Shown: piece by piece, positions 18,499-29,408 of the stretch
Position numbering within the stretch: the first letter of the stretch is position 1
Layout: each line of letters opens with the position of its first letter
DNA from: an uncultured Alphaproteobacteria bacterium
GTDB taxonomy: Bacteria > Pseudomonadota > Alphaproteobacteria > HIMB59 > GCA-002718135
NCBI GenBank assembly: GCA_902572735.1
Contig: CACGGX010000009.1
Coordinates: forward strand, 1 to 64,000
DNA: 64,000 bases
Direction: 5' to 3'
Notes under the pieces: generated by a model
What the model was told of the DNA's origin: nothing
Databases searched by the model: none
The model's input: only the letters and a program-made list of their open reading frames with translations
Made by a program: the position numbers and the translations under genes

Positions 18499-20937
18499 CT
18501 AAAAATTGTACGTCAGCATTAATTCCGCTTCTTGATTTTGTTTAGCACTAAATGACTCACTGGCATTAAACCCTAAATCAAAACCATATATATTTTTTGA
18601 TATACCAAGTTTAGCCTCTGTGTTTTCATCACCGGCTAATGACAGACTATATTGCGTCTCACGATTTGAAATAAAGTTAATAGCAAAGTCTATAGTATCT
18701 CTACGTTCACTCCTGTTACCTTGTACCCTACTATAACTGGAGTTAATATTTAAATAATCTCCAGCGGTATATGTCAATCCAATCATAGAACTGATCAAAT
18801 GATCTGAATTAGCTTCTTGCGTGTAGGTATAAATTGTTGAAGTATCTGTTACATAATTGATCTTGGCATCTGATGAATTACTAAAATCAGTAATAAATTT
18901 AAGTGATCCAAATGGCTGAAATTTATTTTCATTAAACTGAATATTATCGCTAACTTCAAAACCAAATGATGCTAATCCACTCTCAATTGTTTGACTTGCA
19001 TAATACAAAGCATTTATTCCAGTCTCCTTGTATTCATCAAGTTTAGTATACCCTAAATCAAGACGTCCAATTGGAGTTATATTAAAATCACCTTTATCAA
19101 TTGTTTTACCGTAATTGATGGAACCAAATATTTGTGTTCCATCCCGTGTACCAGTTAATACATTAGAATTATGGACTCTTTTTAAATCACTTTCTATCAA
19201 CCCTACACCAACCAATGTTTCGATAAAATTATTATTATCAAGTGGCCTTGTTCGGTAAATAGAGAAATTCATAGTTTCACTATCAACACTTGTTCCATTT
19301 GTTCCAATATCCGTATCGCTTTCACCATACTGAATAGCAAAACCAAGAAAATCACTATCACTCAATTTTTTATCAAATCCTAATGCTACTGCTTGACCAT
19401 CAGTTTCTTGTGATGATGAATTTATACTATCACCAATTTTTGATACGTAAGCCGAACCTGCTGTCCACGCAGACCAATTATGTGGCATGATGGAATTGGC
19501 ATTTTTTTCAATATTATCATTAGCTAAGGAGGCAAGAATTGTATTACCAAGATCTATTTGTAAGCCTTGGCTCGATAAAGAATCACTCAATCTATTTTGT
19601 CTTAAATATCGTAAACGGTTTGAGACAGTATCAATAGATCGACTAATGTAATTTTTTGCTAATTCACTTTGTGCATCTATTGACCCTACAACATCTTTAA
19701 TTGTTGTGGGATCCAACCTATCATCACTAACAGTAAAACTTAGAGCCGTTGTTGATGATATACCTGCATAATATCCACTTGTATTATCAACAAATGCTGT
19801 AGCAGGAATTAAAACATAATATTCAATACCATATTCTAAATCATCAGTTGGATTAATAGTTATTTGAGAAGTTCCAGTTCCCGTAACATTACTGCTTGTT
19901 ACATTTATTGTTGCAACTGTAGAGTCATCAGAAGTTTTATGAATGGTAATATTACCACTATCAACATTAACTTTTTCACTAAAGTTTAAAACTAAATTAG
20001 CATCTACTGAAACACCTACAGCATTATCTGCTGGTGATGAAGAACTCAACGTTGGTAATTTTAAATTGTAGTTTGATACTAGAGTATATTCATATACTGA
20101 ATCATTTTCATTTCCTAAAAAAAACATTTTGGAACCAACATCATTAAATCCTATACCTTTAGGATGCGTATCTGTACTTTCAATTGAAAAACTGCTAACG
20201 TGTGAGGCAGTTGTTAAATCAAAGCCAGTAGAAAGGTAAAATTCATTAACTTTTTTATCTTTCCTACCCAAAATAAACATTACCGTACCATCATCACTAA
20301 ATGCAAATCCTGTTGCATCATCTTCATAGTCAGATACACTGACAGTGTCATCATAAGATGCTGTTGATATGTCAAAGGCAGTAGATAAAGTATAAACATA
20401 GATATTCGATGTATCAAAAATAAACATTTTGGTACCATCAGAATTAAATTCTAGATCCTTAGGTTTGAGATTTGTTATCTCTGTTAATGTTTTACTTTGT
20501 TCAAATGATGCCTCTGAGACATCAAAAGCAGGTAGAGAATACTCATGGATGTCTTGAGAAAATCCTAACATATACATTTTAGTTCCATCATTATTAAATT
20601 TAACACTTGTTGGCGCCCCCTCTTTGTCGTCCAAGTCATAAGAATCACCTCTATCATAAGTTCTTGTTGATATATCGAAAGCAGTAGTAAGATTGAACTC
20701 ATGGACATCATCGGATTCGGTTCCTACAATATACATTTTGGTACCATCATTATTAAATGTTAAACCTGTAGGAAATTTTTCTGGAGCAGTATTAGCAACA
20801 CCACCTGCATCATCAATGACTGTACCATCGACAAAAGTTGGATTGGCTTTTAAAGAACTATTAAAAAAACAATTAAATAATAGAAGTAGAAAAAGATAAA
20901 TTAAATATTTTTTCACTTTGACCAAACTTACAAACAT
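18499..20937 (-). CDS. Autotransporter-like protein: N-terminal propeller-like repeats, Ig-like (SbsA-type) domain, C-terminal autotransporter beta-barrel
   Basis: Five FNxDGTKMYxxG...VxEYxL repeats, SSSPADNAVGVSVDANLVLNFSEKVN domain, C-term barrel-like strands ending in LMLTYNF. Confidence 0.8.
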   Translation of the reverse strand: MFVSLVKVKKYLIYLFLLLLFNCFFNSSLKANPTFVDGTVIDDAGGVANTAPEKFPTGLTFNNDGTKMYIVGTESDDVHEFNLTTAFDISTRTYDRGDSYDLDDKEGAPTSVKFNNDGTKMYMLGFSQDIHEYSLPAFDVSEASFEQSKTLTEITNLKPKDLEFNSDGTKMFIFDTSNIYVYTLSTAFDISTASYDDTVSVSDYEDDATGFAFSDDGTVMFILGRKDKKVNEFYLSTGFDLTTASHVSSFSIESTDTHPKGIGFNDVGSKMFFLGNENDSVYEYTLVSNYNLKLPTLSSSSPADNAVGVSVDANLVLNFSEKVNVDSGNITIHKTSDDSTVATINVTSSNVTGTGTSQITINPTDDLEYGIEYYVLIPATAFVDNTSGYYAGISSTTALSFTVSDDRLDPTTIKDVVGSIDAQSELAKNYISRSIDTVSNRLRYLRQNRLSDSLSSQGLQIDLGNTILASLANDNIEKNANSIMPHNWSAWTAGSAYVSKIGDSINSSSQETDGQAVALGFDKKLSDSDFLGFAIQYGESDTDIGTNGTSVDSETMNFSIYRTRPLDNNNFIETLVGVGLIESDLKRVHNSNVLTGTRDGTQIFGSINYGKTIDKGDFNITPIGRLDLGYTKLDEYKETGINALYYASQTIESGLASFGFEVSDNIQFNENKFQPFGSLKFITDFSNSSDAKINYVTDTSTIYTYTQEANSDHLISSMIGLTYTAGDYLNINSSYSRVQGNRSERRDTIDFAINFISNRETQYSLSLAGDENTEAKLGISKNIYGFDLGFNASESFSAKQNQEAELMLTYNF

Positions 20938-21045
20938 AAAATACTTTTAGTTACTTTGGCCTTTTTTATTTTGAAATAGGGCTAGTGGCCAACCTATTTG
21001 TTAAATTATTTGTCTTTTTAAGTATTTTTTTTAAATTTAATAGAA

Positions 21046-22362
21046 TTATTCATGGATACGGCCATAAATTCTAGGCATATAAACAAACAGTGTGAGTGCT
21101 CTCGCAATAAAGAAAAGGCAGAGAGATAACCATAATCCTGTATTCCCAAAACTTGCTATTAAAAAGAAAGAGACAACAATATAGATGGCGACAGAGACGA
21201 TCATCGCATTACGCAGTTCTGTTGTTTGGGATGCACCTACAAAAATACCATCAAATTGAAAACAGAAAGAGGAAATAAAAGGAATAATAACAATCCAATA
21301 TGCATAAGAAAAACAAATGTTTCTAATCTCAGTTAAATCTGTCATGGCAATAATAAATAAATGATTACCAAAGAAAAAAATAACACATATAAATAAAGCT
21401 GTAGAAGCACTTAAAATAAAAGAATTTTTAACAACGTCTTTTAATAAACGTAAATTTTTAGAGCCAATAGAATATCCAACAATACCCTCTGTTGAAAATG
21501 CATAGGCATCAAGAATAAAGGCAGATAGCATCGTTAGATTAAGCAATATTGTGTTTGCAGCAACCGTCTCCTCACTAATAGAATTGCCAAGATAGGTAAA
21601 ATATAAGAAAGCAAATGTAAGAAGAATAGATCGGATAAAAATATTAAAATTAATATTAAAAATATTTTTAATTTTTTTAAAGTTAAAAATCTTTTGCGTA
21701 TTATATTCTAACTGAGCAAACTTATTTAAATCAAAAAAAGTATAAAATAAAAAAATAATTGTAGTCAGAGAAGAAGAGACTAAAGTACCAAGAGCAACAC
21801 CCTGAACATTCAAATTTAAATATAAAACAAAAAATAAGCTAAAGAGTATATTTGTAATAGAAAAGAAACCAATAATTATACTTGATGTTTTTGTTTTCTG
21901 TAAACCAATAAACAATCCTGTAATAACAAAAATAGTAAGCTCTCCAAATGAGGAATAAATACGAAGATTAAAATAGTCTTTAAAATATTTTTTTGTTTCT
22001 AATGATAGTTCAAATATAGATAATGATATTTGAAATATATATCTCTGAAAAATAATAAGTAGTAAGGAAATAATAATTACAAAAGAAATATTTCGTAAAA
22101 ATATATTTATAATTTCCTGATAATCTTTTGATCCATAAGCTTGAGCTACCATGCCGACCGTACCCATGCGCAGGAAGCCAAAACTCCAGAAAATCATCGA
22201 AAAAACACTTGCTGCAATACTGGTAGCAACCAAGTAACTAGCATTATCAAGATTGCCCATTAGTCCTGTGTCAACAATGGCAACTAAAGGAATAGCTAAG
22301 TTTGCAAAAAATATTGGAATAGAAAGTTTAATTATATTTTTGATAGAAGATTTAGAGGGCAT
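21046..22362 (-). CDS. MATE family efflux transporter (DinF-like)
   Basis: About 12 TM segments; PIFFANLAIPLVAIVDTGLMG start; FDGIFVGASQTTELRNAMIVS. Confidence 0.9.
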   Translation of the reverse strand: MPSKSSIKNIIKLSIPIFFANLAIPLVAIVDTGLMGNLDNASYLVATSIAASVFSMIFWSFGFLRMGTVGMVAQAYGSKDYQEIINIFLRNISFVIIISLLLIIFQRYIFQISLSIFELSLETKKYFKDYFNLRIYSSFGELTIFVITGLFIGLQKTKTSSIIIGFFSITNILFSLFFVLYLNLNVQGVALGTLVSSSLTTIIFLFYTFFDLNKFAQLEYNTQKIFNFKKIKNIFNINFNIFIRSILLTFAFLYFTYLGNSISEETVAANTILLNLTMLSAFILDAYAFSTEGIVGYSIGSKNLRLLKDVVKNSFILSASTALFICVIFFFGNHLFIIAMTDLTEIRNICFSYAYWIVIIPFISSFCFQFDGIFVGASQTTELRNAMIVSVAIYIVVSFFLIASFGNTGLWLSLCLFFIARALTLFVYMPRIYGRIHE

Positions 22363-22482
22363 TATAAATAATTAGATTTTATATTAGTAAAATTTGATAA
22401 TAAACTATTTATCCAATCACTAAAGTAACAAATTATTCACTATCTTTATTAATAAAATCTTATAATGCTTTACAAACTTTAA

Positions 22483-22962
22483 ATGAAAATTGGCAGATAT
22501 AAATACGAGTTTGATTTCTTTAGTTGGATCAAAAAAACGGAGCTAGTTGAACTAGATGGTGTTAATCCATCAGACGATCCGGTGCGCCCAGAACTGGATA
22601 ATGAATTTCGTACATCAAAAGGAAGAAAAATTTTTGGACTCAAATATAAGGATGATATCGAGGGTATTGCGTGCTTTGCCTTTACAAATGAAATACCAGC
22701 AACCATTAAAGAAATGGATTTGATGAGTGTTGAAGAAGATCAAGCAACCATTCCAATCGCCTATACGTTATGGTCTTTTAAAAAAGGGGCTGGGAAAAAA
22801 ATTATGAAAGAGCTACAAAAATATATCAAATCAAAAGAGCAGTTTGAAAGTATCATTACCATTTCGCCTTTAACTCCTGTTGCTACACACTATCATATTC
22901 GAAATGGCGCAAGATTAATTAAGATTAACCCTACAACACAGAACTTCGAATATAAAATTTAA
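22483..22962 (+). CDS. GNAT-like / conserved hypothetical protein
   Basis: LWSFKKGAGKKIMKELQKYIKS and TISPLTPVATHYHIRNGARLI resemble a small GNAT-like family. Confidence 0.5.
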   Translation: MKIGRYKYEFDFFSWIKKTELVELDGVNPSDDPVRPELDNEFRTSKGRKIFGLKYKDDIEGIACFAFTNEIPATIKEMDLMSVEEDQATIPIAYTLWSFKKGAGKKIMKELQKYIKSKEQFESIITISPLTPVATHYHIRNGARLIKINPTTQNFEYKI

Positions 22963-22971
22963 GACATAGGG

Positions 22972-22993
22972 GTTCAAAAAGTATTATTTGAAC
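22972..22993 (+). terminator. Possible hairpin/terminator
   Basis: GTTCAAA-N8-TTTGAAC after the preceding CDS; weak T-rich tail. Confidence 0.35.
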
Positions 22994-23034
22994 TATTTAT
23001 TTTACAAATCGAAACAAAATAAATATTGTTGGAA

Positions 23035-24141
23035 ATGGCCTACCAGATAAATACTAATTATTCCGTTACTTTTGATGATGTTCTGCTCTCACCAGCGTAT
23101 TCGGAGATAAAACCAAAACATGTAGATACATCGATTACCATTGGAAAAGTCAAATTACATATTCCTATACTTTCTGCTGCTATGGATACCGTGACAGAGA
23201 ATAAAATGGCGATCAATTTAGCACTTAATGGTGGTCTTGGTGTTATTCACCGTAATATGCCAATTGATAAACAAGCAAGTGAAGTCAAAAAAGTTCATAA
23301 TTTTAAAGTTAATGTTAAAAAATTTCAAAATGCTGTAATTAATTCTAACAAACAAATTGCAGTAGGTGCTGCAATCGGAGTTGAAAATAATGCTTACTTA
23401 CGACTATTAGAATTATTAAAAGTTGGTGTTGATATAGTCTTTATTGATGTTGCTCATGCACATACAAAAACAACTTTACAGTTTATTGAAAAAGCAAAAA
23501 AAGTTTTAAAGAAAACTCCTCTTATAGTTGGAAACATTGCTACAAAACAAGCTGCATCAGATTTAATTAGTGCTGGTGTAGATGCAATTAAAGTAGGTAT
23601 TGGTCCAGGATCAATTTGTACTACAAGAGTTGTGACTGGTGTTGGTATTCCTCAACTCTCAGCTGTAATGGATACATTTCAAGTTGCCAAAAAATTTAAA
23701 ATTCCTGTGATTGCAGACGGAGGAATAAAAACATCAGGTGATATTGCAAAAGCTATAGCAGGTGGTGCAAGTGCTTGCATGATAGGGTCTTTATTTGCTG
23801 GTACTGAAGAATCACCAGGGAAATTATTAACGATTAAAGGTAAAAAATTTAAATCATATAGAGGTATGGGTTCGGTAGGAGCAATGCAAAAAGGATCTTT
23901 TGATCGATACTCGCAAGAAGAAACAAAGAATGCAAAAAAATTAGTAGCAGAAGGTGTGGAAGGGATGGTTCCATACAAAGGTAAAATAGAAGATGTAGCG
24001 TATCAACTTGTTGGTGGCTTAAAATCTTCTATGGGGTACACTGGTCATAAAACGATTAAGAAAATGCAAGGCAATTGTAAATTTGTGTTTATTTCTAAAG
24101 CAGGAGCCCGCGAAAGTAATGTCCACGATGTCATTATGTAA
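23035..24141 (+). CDS. guaB: IMP dehydrogenase lacking the CBS (Bateman) domain
   Basis: [17 protein letters not shown] catalytic loop, [31 protein letters not shown] flap, ESNVHDVIM end; no CBS insertion between GVIHRNM and VGAAIGV. ATG 23035 preferred to TTG 23026. Confidence 0.92.
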   Translation: MAYQINTNYSVTFDDVLLSPAYSEIKPKHVDTSITIGKVKLHIPILSAAMDTVTENKMAINLALNGGLGVIHRNMPIDKQASEVKKVHNFKVNVKKFQNAVINSNKQIAVGAAIGVENNAYLRLLELLKVGVDIVFIDVAHAHTKTTLQFIEKAKKVLKKTPLIVGNIATKQAASDLISAGVDAIKVGIGPGSICTTRVVTGVGIPQLSAVMDTFQVAKKFKIPVIADGGIKTSGDIAKAIAGGASACMIGSLFAGTEESPGKLLTIKGKKFKSYRGMGSVGAMQKGSFDRYSQEETKNAKKLVAEGVEGMVPYKGKIEDVAYQLVGGLKSSMGYTGHKTIKKMQGNCKFVFISKAGARESNVHDVIM

Positions 24142-24183
24142 TAATGTATCGAATCATCATTGAATTGATACAATAAAACATAA

Positions 24184-24675
24184 ATGACCTCAGCATCAAC
24201 AAAACATAAGGTAGCAATTGTGATGGGTAGTAAGTCTGATTATGCTACCATGAAAAATTGTGAAAAAATTTTAAAATTACTGAAAGTTAAGTTTGAAACT
24301 AAAATTGTTTCTGCACACCGTACACCAGAGAGAATGTTTAAATTTGCCAAAGCAGCGGAAGACAATAATATTTCTGTCATTATTGCTGGCGCAGGAGGTT
24401 CTGCGCATTTACCAGGAATGATTGCATCATTAACAACTATACCTGTAATCGGTGTACCAGTAGAAAGTCGTAAATTAAAAGGATTAGATAGTTTGTTATC
24501 AATAGTACAAATGCCAAAAGGTATCCCTGTTGGCAGTGTAGCAATCGGTGAGGATGGAGCAATGAATGCCGGTTTATATGCAGCTTCCATTATTGCTCTT
24601 ACAAATAAAGAAATTAAAAAAAATCTAAAAAATTATCGAAGTAAACAATCAAAAGCTGTTAAACAAAAACCATAA
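24184..24675 (+). CDS. purE: N5-carboxyaminoimidazole ribonucleotide mutase
   Basis: [37 protein letters not shown]. Confidence 0.96.
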   Translation: MTSASTKHKVAIVMGSKSDYATMKNCEKILKLLKVKFETKIVSAHRTPERMFKFAKAAEDNNISVIIAGAGGSAHLPGMIASLTTIPVIGVPVESRKLKGLDSLLSIVQMPKGIPVGSVAIGEDGAMNAGLYAASIIALTNKEIKKNLKNYRSKQSKAVKQKP

Positions 24676-24678
24676 GTC

Positions 24679-25722
24679 ATGAATACACCCACACTTGGCA
24701 TTATCGGTGGTGGACAATTAGGAAGTCTTTTAGCAGATGCTGCAAAAAAAATAGATATACAAACTGTCATATTAAGTGATGATCCTGATGCACCCGGGAA
24801 ACACTTTGCGACTAAATTCATTTTTGGTCAGTATGATGATGATACAACGATAAATAATTTTATTAATTCAGTTGATCTTGTTACATATGAATTTGAAAAT
24901 ATTCCCTTCGCAATATTAAAAAAAATTAATGAAAACAAAAAAGTTTTACCAAAACCTGAAATTAATCAACTCATTCAACACCGAGAAACAGAAAAAAAAT
25001 TTCTCAATGATAATAATATAACAACAACAAAATATGTAACTGTCAAAAATGAAAAGGATTTGAGTGAAAATGTAGACTTGCTTCCTGGTTTGTTAAAAAC
25101 CACAACGTTAGGATACGATGGCAAAGGTCAATATAAATTACATACTGTAGATGATATAACGGACGAAATTGATTTTACAAAAGAATACATATTAGAAAAA
25201 CTCATTCATCTTAAGAAAGAAATTTCAGTCGTCATTACTCGTTATGATCAAAATAGTTATGAGATCTATGATCCTATTGAGAATGTTCATGAAGAACAAA
25301 TTTTAAAATATTCAACAATACCAAGTGATATCTCAGATGACATACAAATAAAATCAATTGAGTGGGCAAAACACGTTGTAGAAAAACTAGATTATATTGG
25401 AACGTTATGTGTAGAATTTTTTATTGATACTGATGATAATTTATATGCTAACGAAATTGCTCCTCGTGTTCATAATTCTGGACATCTAACAATGAACTCT
25501 CATAATATTAGTCAATTTGAAAATCATGTACGAGCAGTATGTGGCTTAGAAAAAATTGAGACAAAAAAATTGTATAATGCCAAAATGATTAATTTAATTG
25601 GTGATGAGATAACACCTTATCGAAATAAAAAATTTAAGGATAATGAATTTTTTTATGACTATTTAAAAACAAAAATTAAACATAAAAGAAAAATGGGTCA
25701 TATAACGATTATTGAAAAATAA
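24679..25722 (+). CDS. purK: 5-(carboxyamino)imidazole ribonucleotide synthase
   Basis: LGIIGGGQLGSLLADAAKK, ATP-grasp, EIAPRVHNSGHLTMNS. Confidence 0.96.
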   Translation: MNTPTLGIIGGGQLGSLLADAAKKIDIQTVILSDDPDAPGKHFATKFIFGQYDDDTTINNFINSVDLVTYEFENIPFAILKKINENKKVLPKPEINQLIQHRETEKKFLNDNNITTTKYVTVKNEKDLSENVDLLPGLLKTTTLGYDGKGQYKLHTVDDITDEIDFTKEYILEKLIHLKKEISVVITRYDQNSYEIYDPIENVHEEQILKYSTIPSDISDDIQIKSIEWAKHVVEKLDYIGTLCVEFFIDTDDNLYANEIAPRVHNSGHLTMNSHNISQFENHVRAVCGLEKIETKKLYNAKMINLIGDEITPYRNKKFKDNEFFYDYLKTKIKHKRKMGHITIIEK

Positions 25723-25726
25723 ATTA

Positions 25727-26647
25727 TTAACTTAAATTAAATTGATCAGTTAGTTGTGTTACCAGTTGATATTTATTAGCAACATTTACTAAATCTTCTC
25801 CTTCACGAAAAGATTGTTTATCTAATTGTTTAGTTGGATCTCCGCCAGGCCATATTCGCCAACTATCATTATCAATGACATCAGATAAAACTAACGAGTT
25901 ATCCGATACTTTAAAACCAAGCTCAAACTTAATATCTACCAAATGAATAGGACCATCAATTGTCTCAATAGTTTTCCATTTGTCTTCTATAAGCTCGAAA
26001 CTTGGAAGAATAATTCCATTAATAGCTATTTCTAATTCTTGATCAGACAATAATTTTTTGGTTTTCATTAAGCTTTTGCTTGTAATAGGTTGTTTGGCTG
26101 AAAATAACTCCCATTCTTCTCCAGTTTTTACAAATGGATCCGTAAATACACCCTCTTCCCATTTTCCATCTTTCAAAAATTGTCTTCTCGCTTCACTCTC
26201 ATCCATTTGAACAGGTTCTGAAACATGCGGAGGGATAACAACGGCTTGTTTATGAAATATTTCCCAAACTAAGTTTTCAAATTGATGAGGATTGCTTTTA
26301 TCTTTTGCAAATTGAGTGTTTCTACTTAAATAACTTCCCCACGCATAGCGTCTTACTACAAATTCCAAAGGAAGCATATTACAGTTATGACTTAAAAGAC
26401 TATTTGGCGAATCTTGTTCAATAAATGAAGTTGCAATACCTGCCTTGGTTAGCATAGTAAAAACATTACATGTTTGTTTTGTCTTTTGTATTCCAATATC
26501 TTTAATTTCCTCTTTCTTCGCTGCATCCCCGCCTGTTAAAAAATCTTTTGTTACAATTCGAATGATATTTTGATCATTTGTTTTCTCAATAATTTTTGTT
26601 TTTCCTTCAACTAAAAAAGAATTACTCATCAATATATCTCCAACCAA
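25727..26647 (-). CDS. purC: Phosphoribosylaminoimidazole-succinocarboxamide synthase
   Basis: LVEGKTKIIEKT, MLPLEFVVRRYAWGSYL, LVDIKFELGF. Confidence 0.93.
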   Translation of the reverse strand: MVGDILMSNSFLVEGKTKIIEKTNDQNIIRIVTKDFLTGGDAAKKEEIKDIGIQKTKQTCNVFTMLTKAGIATSFIEQDSPNSLLSHNCNMLPLEFVVRRYAWGSYLSRNTQFAKDKSNPHQFENLVWEIFHKQAVVIPPHVSEPVQMDESEARRQFLKDGKWEEGVFTDPFVKTGEEWELFSAKQPITSKSLMKTKKLLSDQELEIAINGIILPSFELIEDKWKTIETIDGPIHLVDIKFELGFKVSDNSLVLSDVIDNDSWRIWPGGDPTKQLDKQSFREGEDLVNVANKYQLVTQLTDQFNLS

Positions 26648-27899
26648 TATCTTTTCGATAATACCCTTCAGCCCAATTAATTTGATTAATTATATTGTGA
26701 ATATTTTCTCTAATAGTTTTTAAATCTTTACCCGTATTAGAGATATTTAAGACGCGCCCACCATTAGATAGCCATTTGTTTTCTTTAAACATTGTTCCTG
26801 CATGAAAGAGATAGTCATCTGATGTTAAAGTAAGATTTTCCAAATTATTAATTGGTGTTAATTTTTTATATTCCTCTGGATAACCATGAGCAGCCATTAC
26901 TACTGTCATGGCATAATCATTTTTCCACTTAATTTTTTTTATTTCATTTAAGGTACCTATCGCTGATGCATGAAGGAGTTCTAATAAATCTGTTTCTAAG
27001 AGTGGAATAATTGCTTGTGTTTCCGGATCACCAAAACGAACATTAATTTCGAGTAAATTTGGACCCTTATCTGTTAGAATTAATCCTGCATAAAACATTC
27101 CTTGATACTTGATGCCTTGTTCAGCAAGATGTTGAATGATAGGCTCAACAAATGTTTTGGATAATTCATTCATTTTATTTGATGAAATAGAAGGAACAGG
27201 TGTGTAAGCTCCCATACCACCAGTGTTTAAGCCTTTTTCTCCTTCCAAGATTTTTTTATGATCTTGTGCTGTTGTAAGTGGCAACACAAATCCATTTTTA
27301 TCAACAAGTGAAAATAAACTTACCTCTTCACCAACTAAAAAATCTTCAATAACAACAACTGAACCAGCATCACCAAAAGAATTATCTTTAAAACATTTAA
27401 TCAGCGCATCCTTTGCATCCTCCTTTTTTTGACAAATAATAACTCCTTTTCCTGCTGCTAAACCATCAGCTTTGATAACAAGAGGATAGGATCGATTTTG
27501 ACAAAAATTTAAGGCATCATCATAGTTGTCAAATACGTCATAGGCAGCTGTTGCAATATTTAATTTTTTACAAATATCTTTTGTAAACTTTTTTGATTTT
27601 TCTAGTTCAGCTCCCATTTGATCAGGACCAAAGACTAAAATAGAATTGTTCATTAAAAGGTTTGATAATCCTTTAGTTAAAGGCAATTCTGGACCTATCA
27701 CCACTAAATCAATTTTACTTTCTATACAAAATTGAAGAATAGCATCATGATCATTAACATCTGTGATAATCGAAGAAGCAATTTCACTGATACTATCACT
27801 TCCAGGAATACAATATAAATTAGAACAATTAGGTGATTGTTTTATACCATAACATAGTGCGTGTTCTCTTCCACCATTACCAATGACAAGAACGTTCAT
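26622..27899 (-). CDS. purD: Phosphoribosylamine-glycine ligase
   Basis: VLVIGNGGREHALCY, ADGLAAGKGVI, EINVRFGDPETQ. Confidence 0.97.
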   Translation of the reverse strand: MNVLVIGNGGREHALCYGIKQSPNCSNLYCIPGSDSISEIASSIITDVNDHDAILQFCIESKIDLVVIGPELPLTKGLSNLLMNNSILVFGPDQMGAELEKSKKFTKDICKKLNIATAAYDVFDNYDDALNFCQNRSYPLVIKADGLAAGKGVIICQKKEDAKDALIKCFKDNSFGDAGSVVVIEDFLVGEEVSLFSLVDKNGFVLPLTTAQDHKKILEGEKGLNTGGMGAYTPVPSISSNKMNELSKTFVEPIIQHLAEQGIKYQGMFYAGLILTDKGPNLLEINVRFGDPETQAIIPLLETDLLELLHASAIGTLNEIKKIKWKNDYAMTVVMAAHGYPEEYKKLTPINNLENLTLTSDDYLFHAGTMFKENKWLSNGGRVLNISNTGKDLKTIRENIHNIINQINWAEGYYRKDIGWRYIDE

Positions 27900-27919
27900 A
27901 TAAAAAAATAATTCATTAA

Positions 27920-29407
27920 TTAGTTATTTGAAGCAAGACTTAAAAATGATAGTTTTTTTAAGCTTTCGTCATTCAAGTAATCTAAAGGTCTGACTGGATA
28001 CTCTCCTGTAAAATAATGATCAGTGAATTGAGGATTATCATTATCTCTCTCATCGTAACCAAGAGCTTGATAAAGACCATCTAATGATAAAAATTTTAAC
28101 GATTTAGCTCCAATATATTTACACATTTCCTCTAAATTTTTGTTTGCAGCCAATAATTCTTCTTGGGTCGGAGTATCAACTCCATAAAAATCAGGATATT
28201 TAATTGCAGGTGAAGCAATACGCATATGGACTTCTTTTGCTCCAAAATCATAAAGCATTTTTATTATCTTAGTGGATGTTGTTCCTCTAACCAATGAGTC
28301 GTCAATTAAAACAACTTTCTTTTTTTTAATAGAACTTTGATTAGGATTTAGTTTTAACTTTACACCTAAACTTCTAATTTGCTGAGTTGGCTCAATAAAT
28401 GTCCTCCCCACATAATGATTTCGTATTAATCCTAATTCAAAAGGAATACCAGATTCTTGACTAAAACCAAGCGCAGCAGGAACGCCAGAGTCTGGAACTG
28501 GAACAACTACATCGGGTTTTATATCAGTTTCTTTAGCTAAGTATGTGCCTAAATTTTTTCTATATTCATAGGCAGTTTTGTTTTTTAAAATACTATCAGG
28601 TCGTGAAAAATAAATATATTCAAAAACACATGGTTTAATTTGTTTTTTTGGAAATGGTCTTCTACTTTCAACTTTATTATCTTTAATAACTACAACTTCA
28701 CCATTTTCAATTTCGCGGATAAATTTTGCACCTATAATATCTAAAGCGCAAGTTTCAGAGGCAAGGATAAATGCATTTTTAAATTTACCTAAAACAAGTG
28801 GTCGAATACCTAATGGATCTCTTGCACCAATCAACGTACCATTAGCAATAATTGATAAAGCATAACCACCTTGAATTTGCATTAAAGCATCAATAATTTT
28901 ATTTAAAATATCTTTCTTTTTTGAACGAGCTACAAGTTGAACAATTGTTTCGGTGTCTGATGTTGTTTGAAATATTGCACCTTCACGTACCATTTGCTCT
29001 CTTAGAAGGAGTGCATTGGTTAGGTTTCCATTATGAGCAATACTAATAGCACCACCATGAAGGTCAGCATAAAAAGGTTGTATATTCCTTATTGTTTCAC
29101 CACCCGTGGTTGAATAACGATTATGTCCGATTGCAATTTTTCCCTTTAATTTTTCTAATGAGTGTTTCTTAGTAAAATTATCGCCAACCAATCCAAATTT
29201 TCTTTCTGAGTGATAGGAACTGCCATCATAACTTACAATTCCGCAACCTTCTTGACCACGATGTTGTAACGCGTGCAAACCAAGAGCTGTTAAAGCTGCA
29301 GCATCTTTGGTTCCACTTATTCCAAAAACACCACACTCCTCATTAAATCTAGGAAAATGGGACTGACTTACCTTGAATTTTTTTACGAAATTTAGTCGAT
29401 TTTTCAT
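27920..29407 (-). CDS. purF: Amidophosphoribosyltransferase
   Basis: CGVFGISG, ALQHRGQEGCGI, VVLIDDSLVRGTTS. Confidence 0.97.
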   Translation of the reverse strand: MKNRLNFVKKFKVSQSHFPRFNEECGVFGISGTKDAAALTALGLHALQHRGQEGCGIVSYDGSSYHSERKFGLVGDNFTKKHSLEKLKGKIAIGHNRYSTTGGETIRNIQPFYADLHGGAISIAHNGNLTNALLLREQMVREGAIFQTTSDTETIVQLVARSKKKDILNKIIDALMQIQGGYALSIIANGTLIGARDPLGIRPLVLGKFKNAFILASETCALDIIGAKFIREIENGEVVVIKDNKVESRRPFPKKQIKPCVFEYIYFSRPDSILKNKTAYEYRKNLGTYLAKETDIKPDVVVPVPDSGVPAALGFSQESGIPFELGLIRNHYVGRTFIEPTQQIRSLGVKLKLNPNQSSIKKKKVVLIDDSLVRGTTSTKIIKMLYDFGAKEVHMRIASPAIKYPDFYGVDTPTQEELLAANKNLEEMCKYIGAKSLKFLSLDGLYQALGYDERDNDNPQFTDHYFTGEYPVRPLDYLNDESLKKLSFLSLASNN

Positions 29408-29408
29408 C

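Noticed and set aside
23035-24141. Alternative call as GMP reductase (guaC) because of the short length
   Set aside because: The [22 protein letters not shown] and ESNVHDV motifs are IMPDH-like, and GMP reductase lacks this flap.
24145-24172. Hairpin TGTATC...GATACA between guaB and purE as a purine-responsive riboswitch
   Set aside because: No conserved purine-riboswitch core is visible; the stem is short and bulged. At most a weak terminator.
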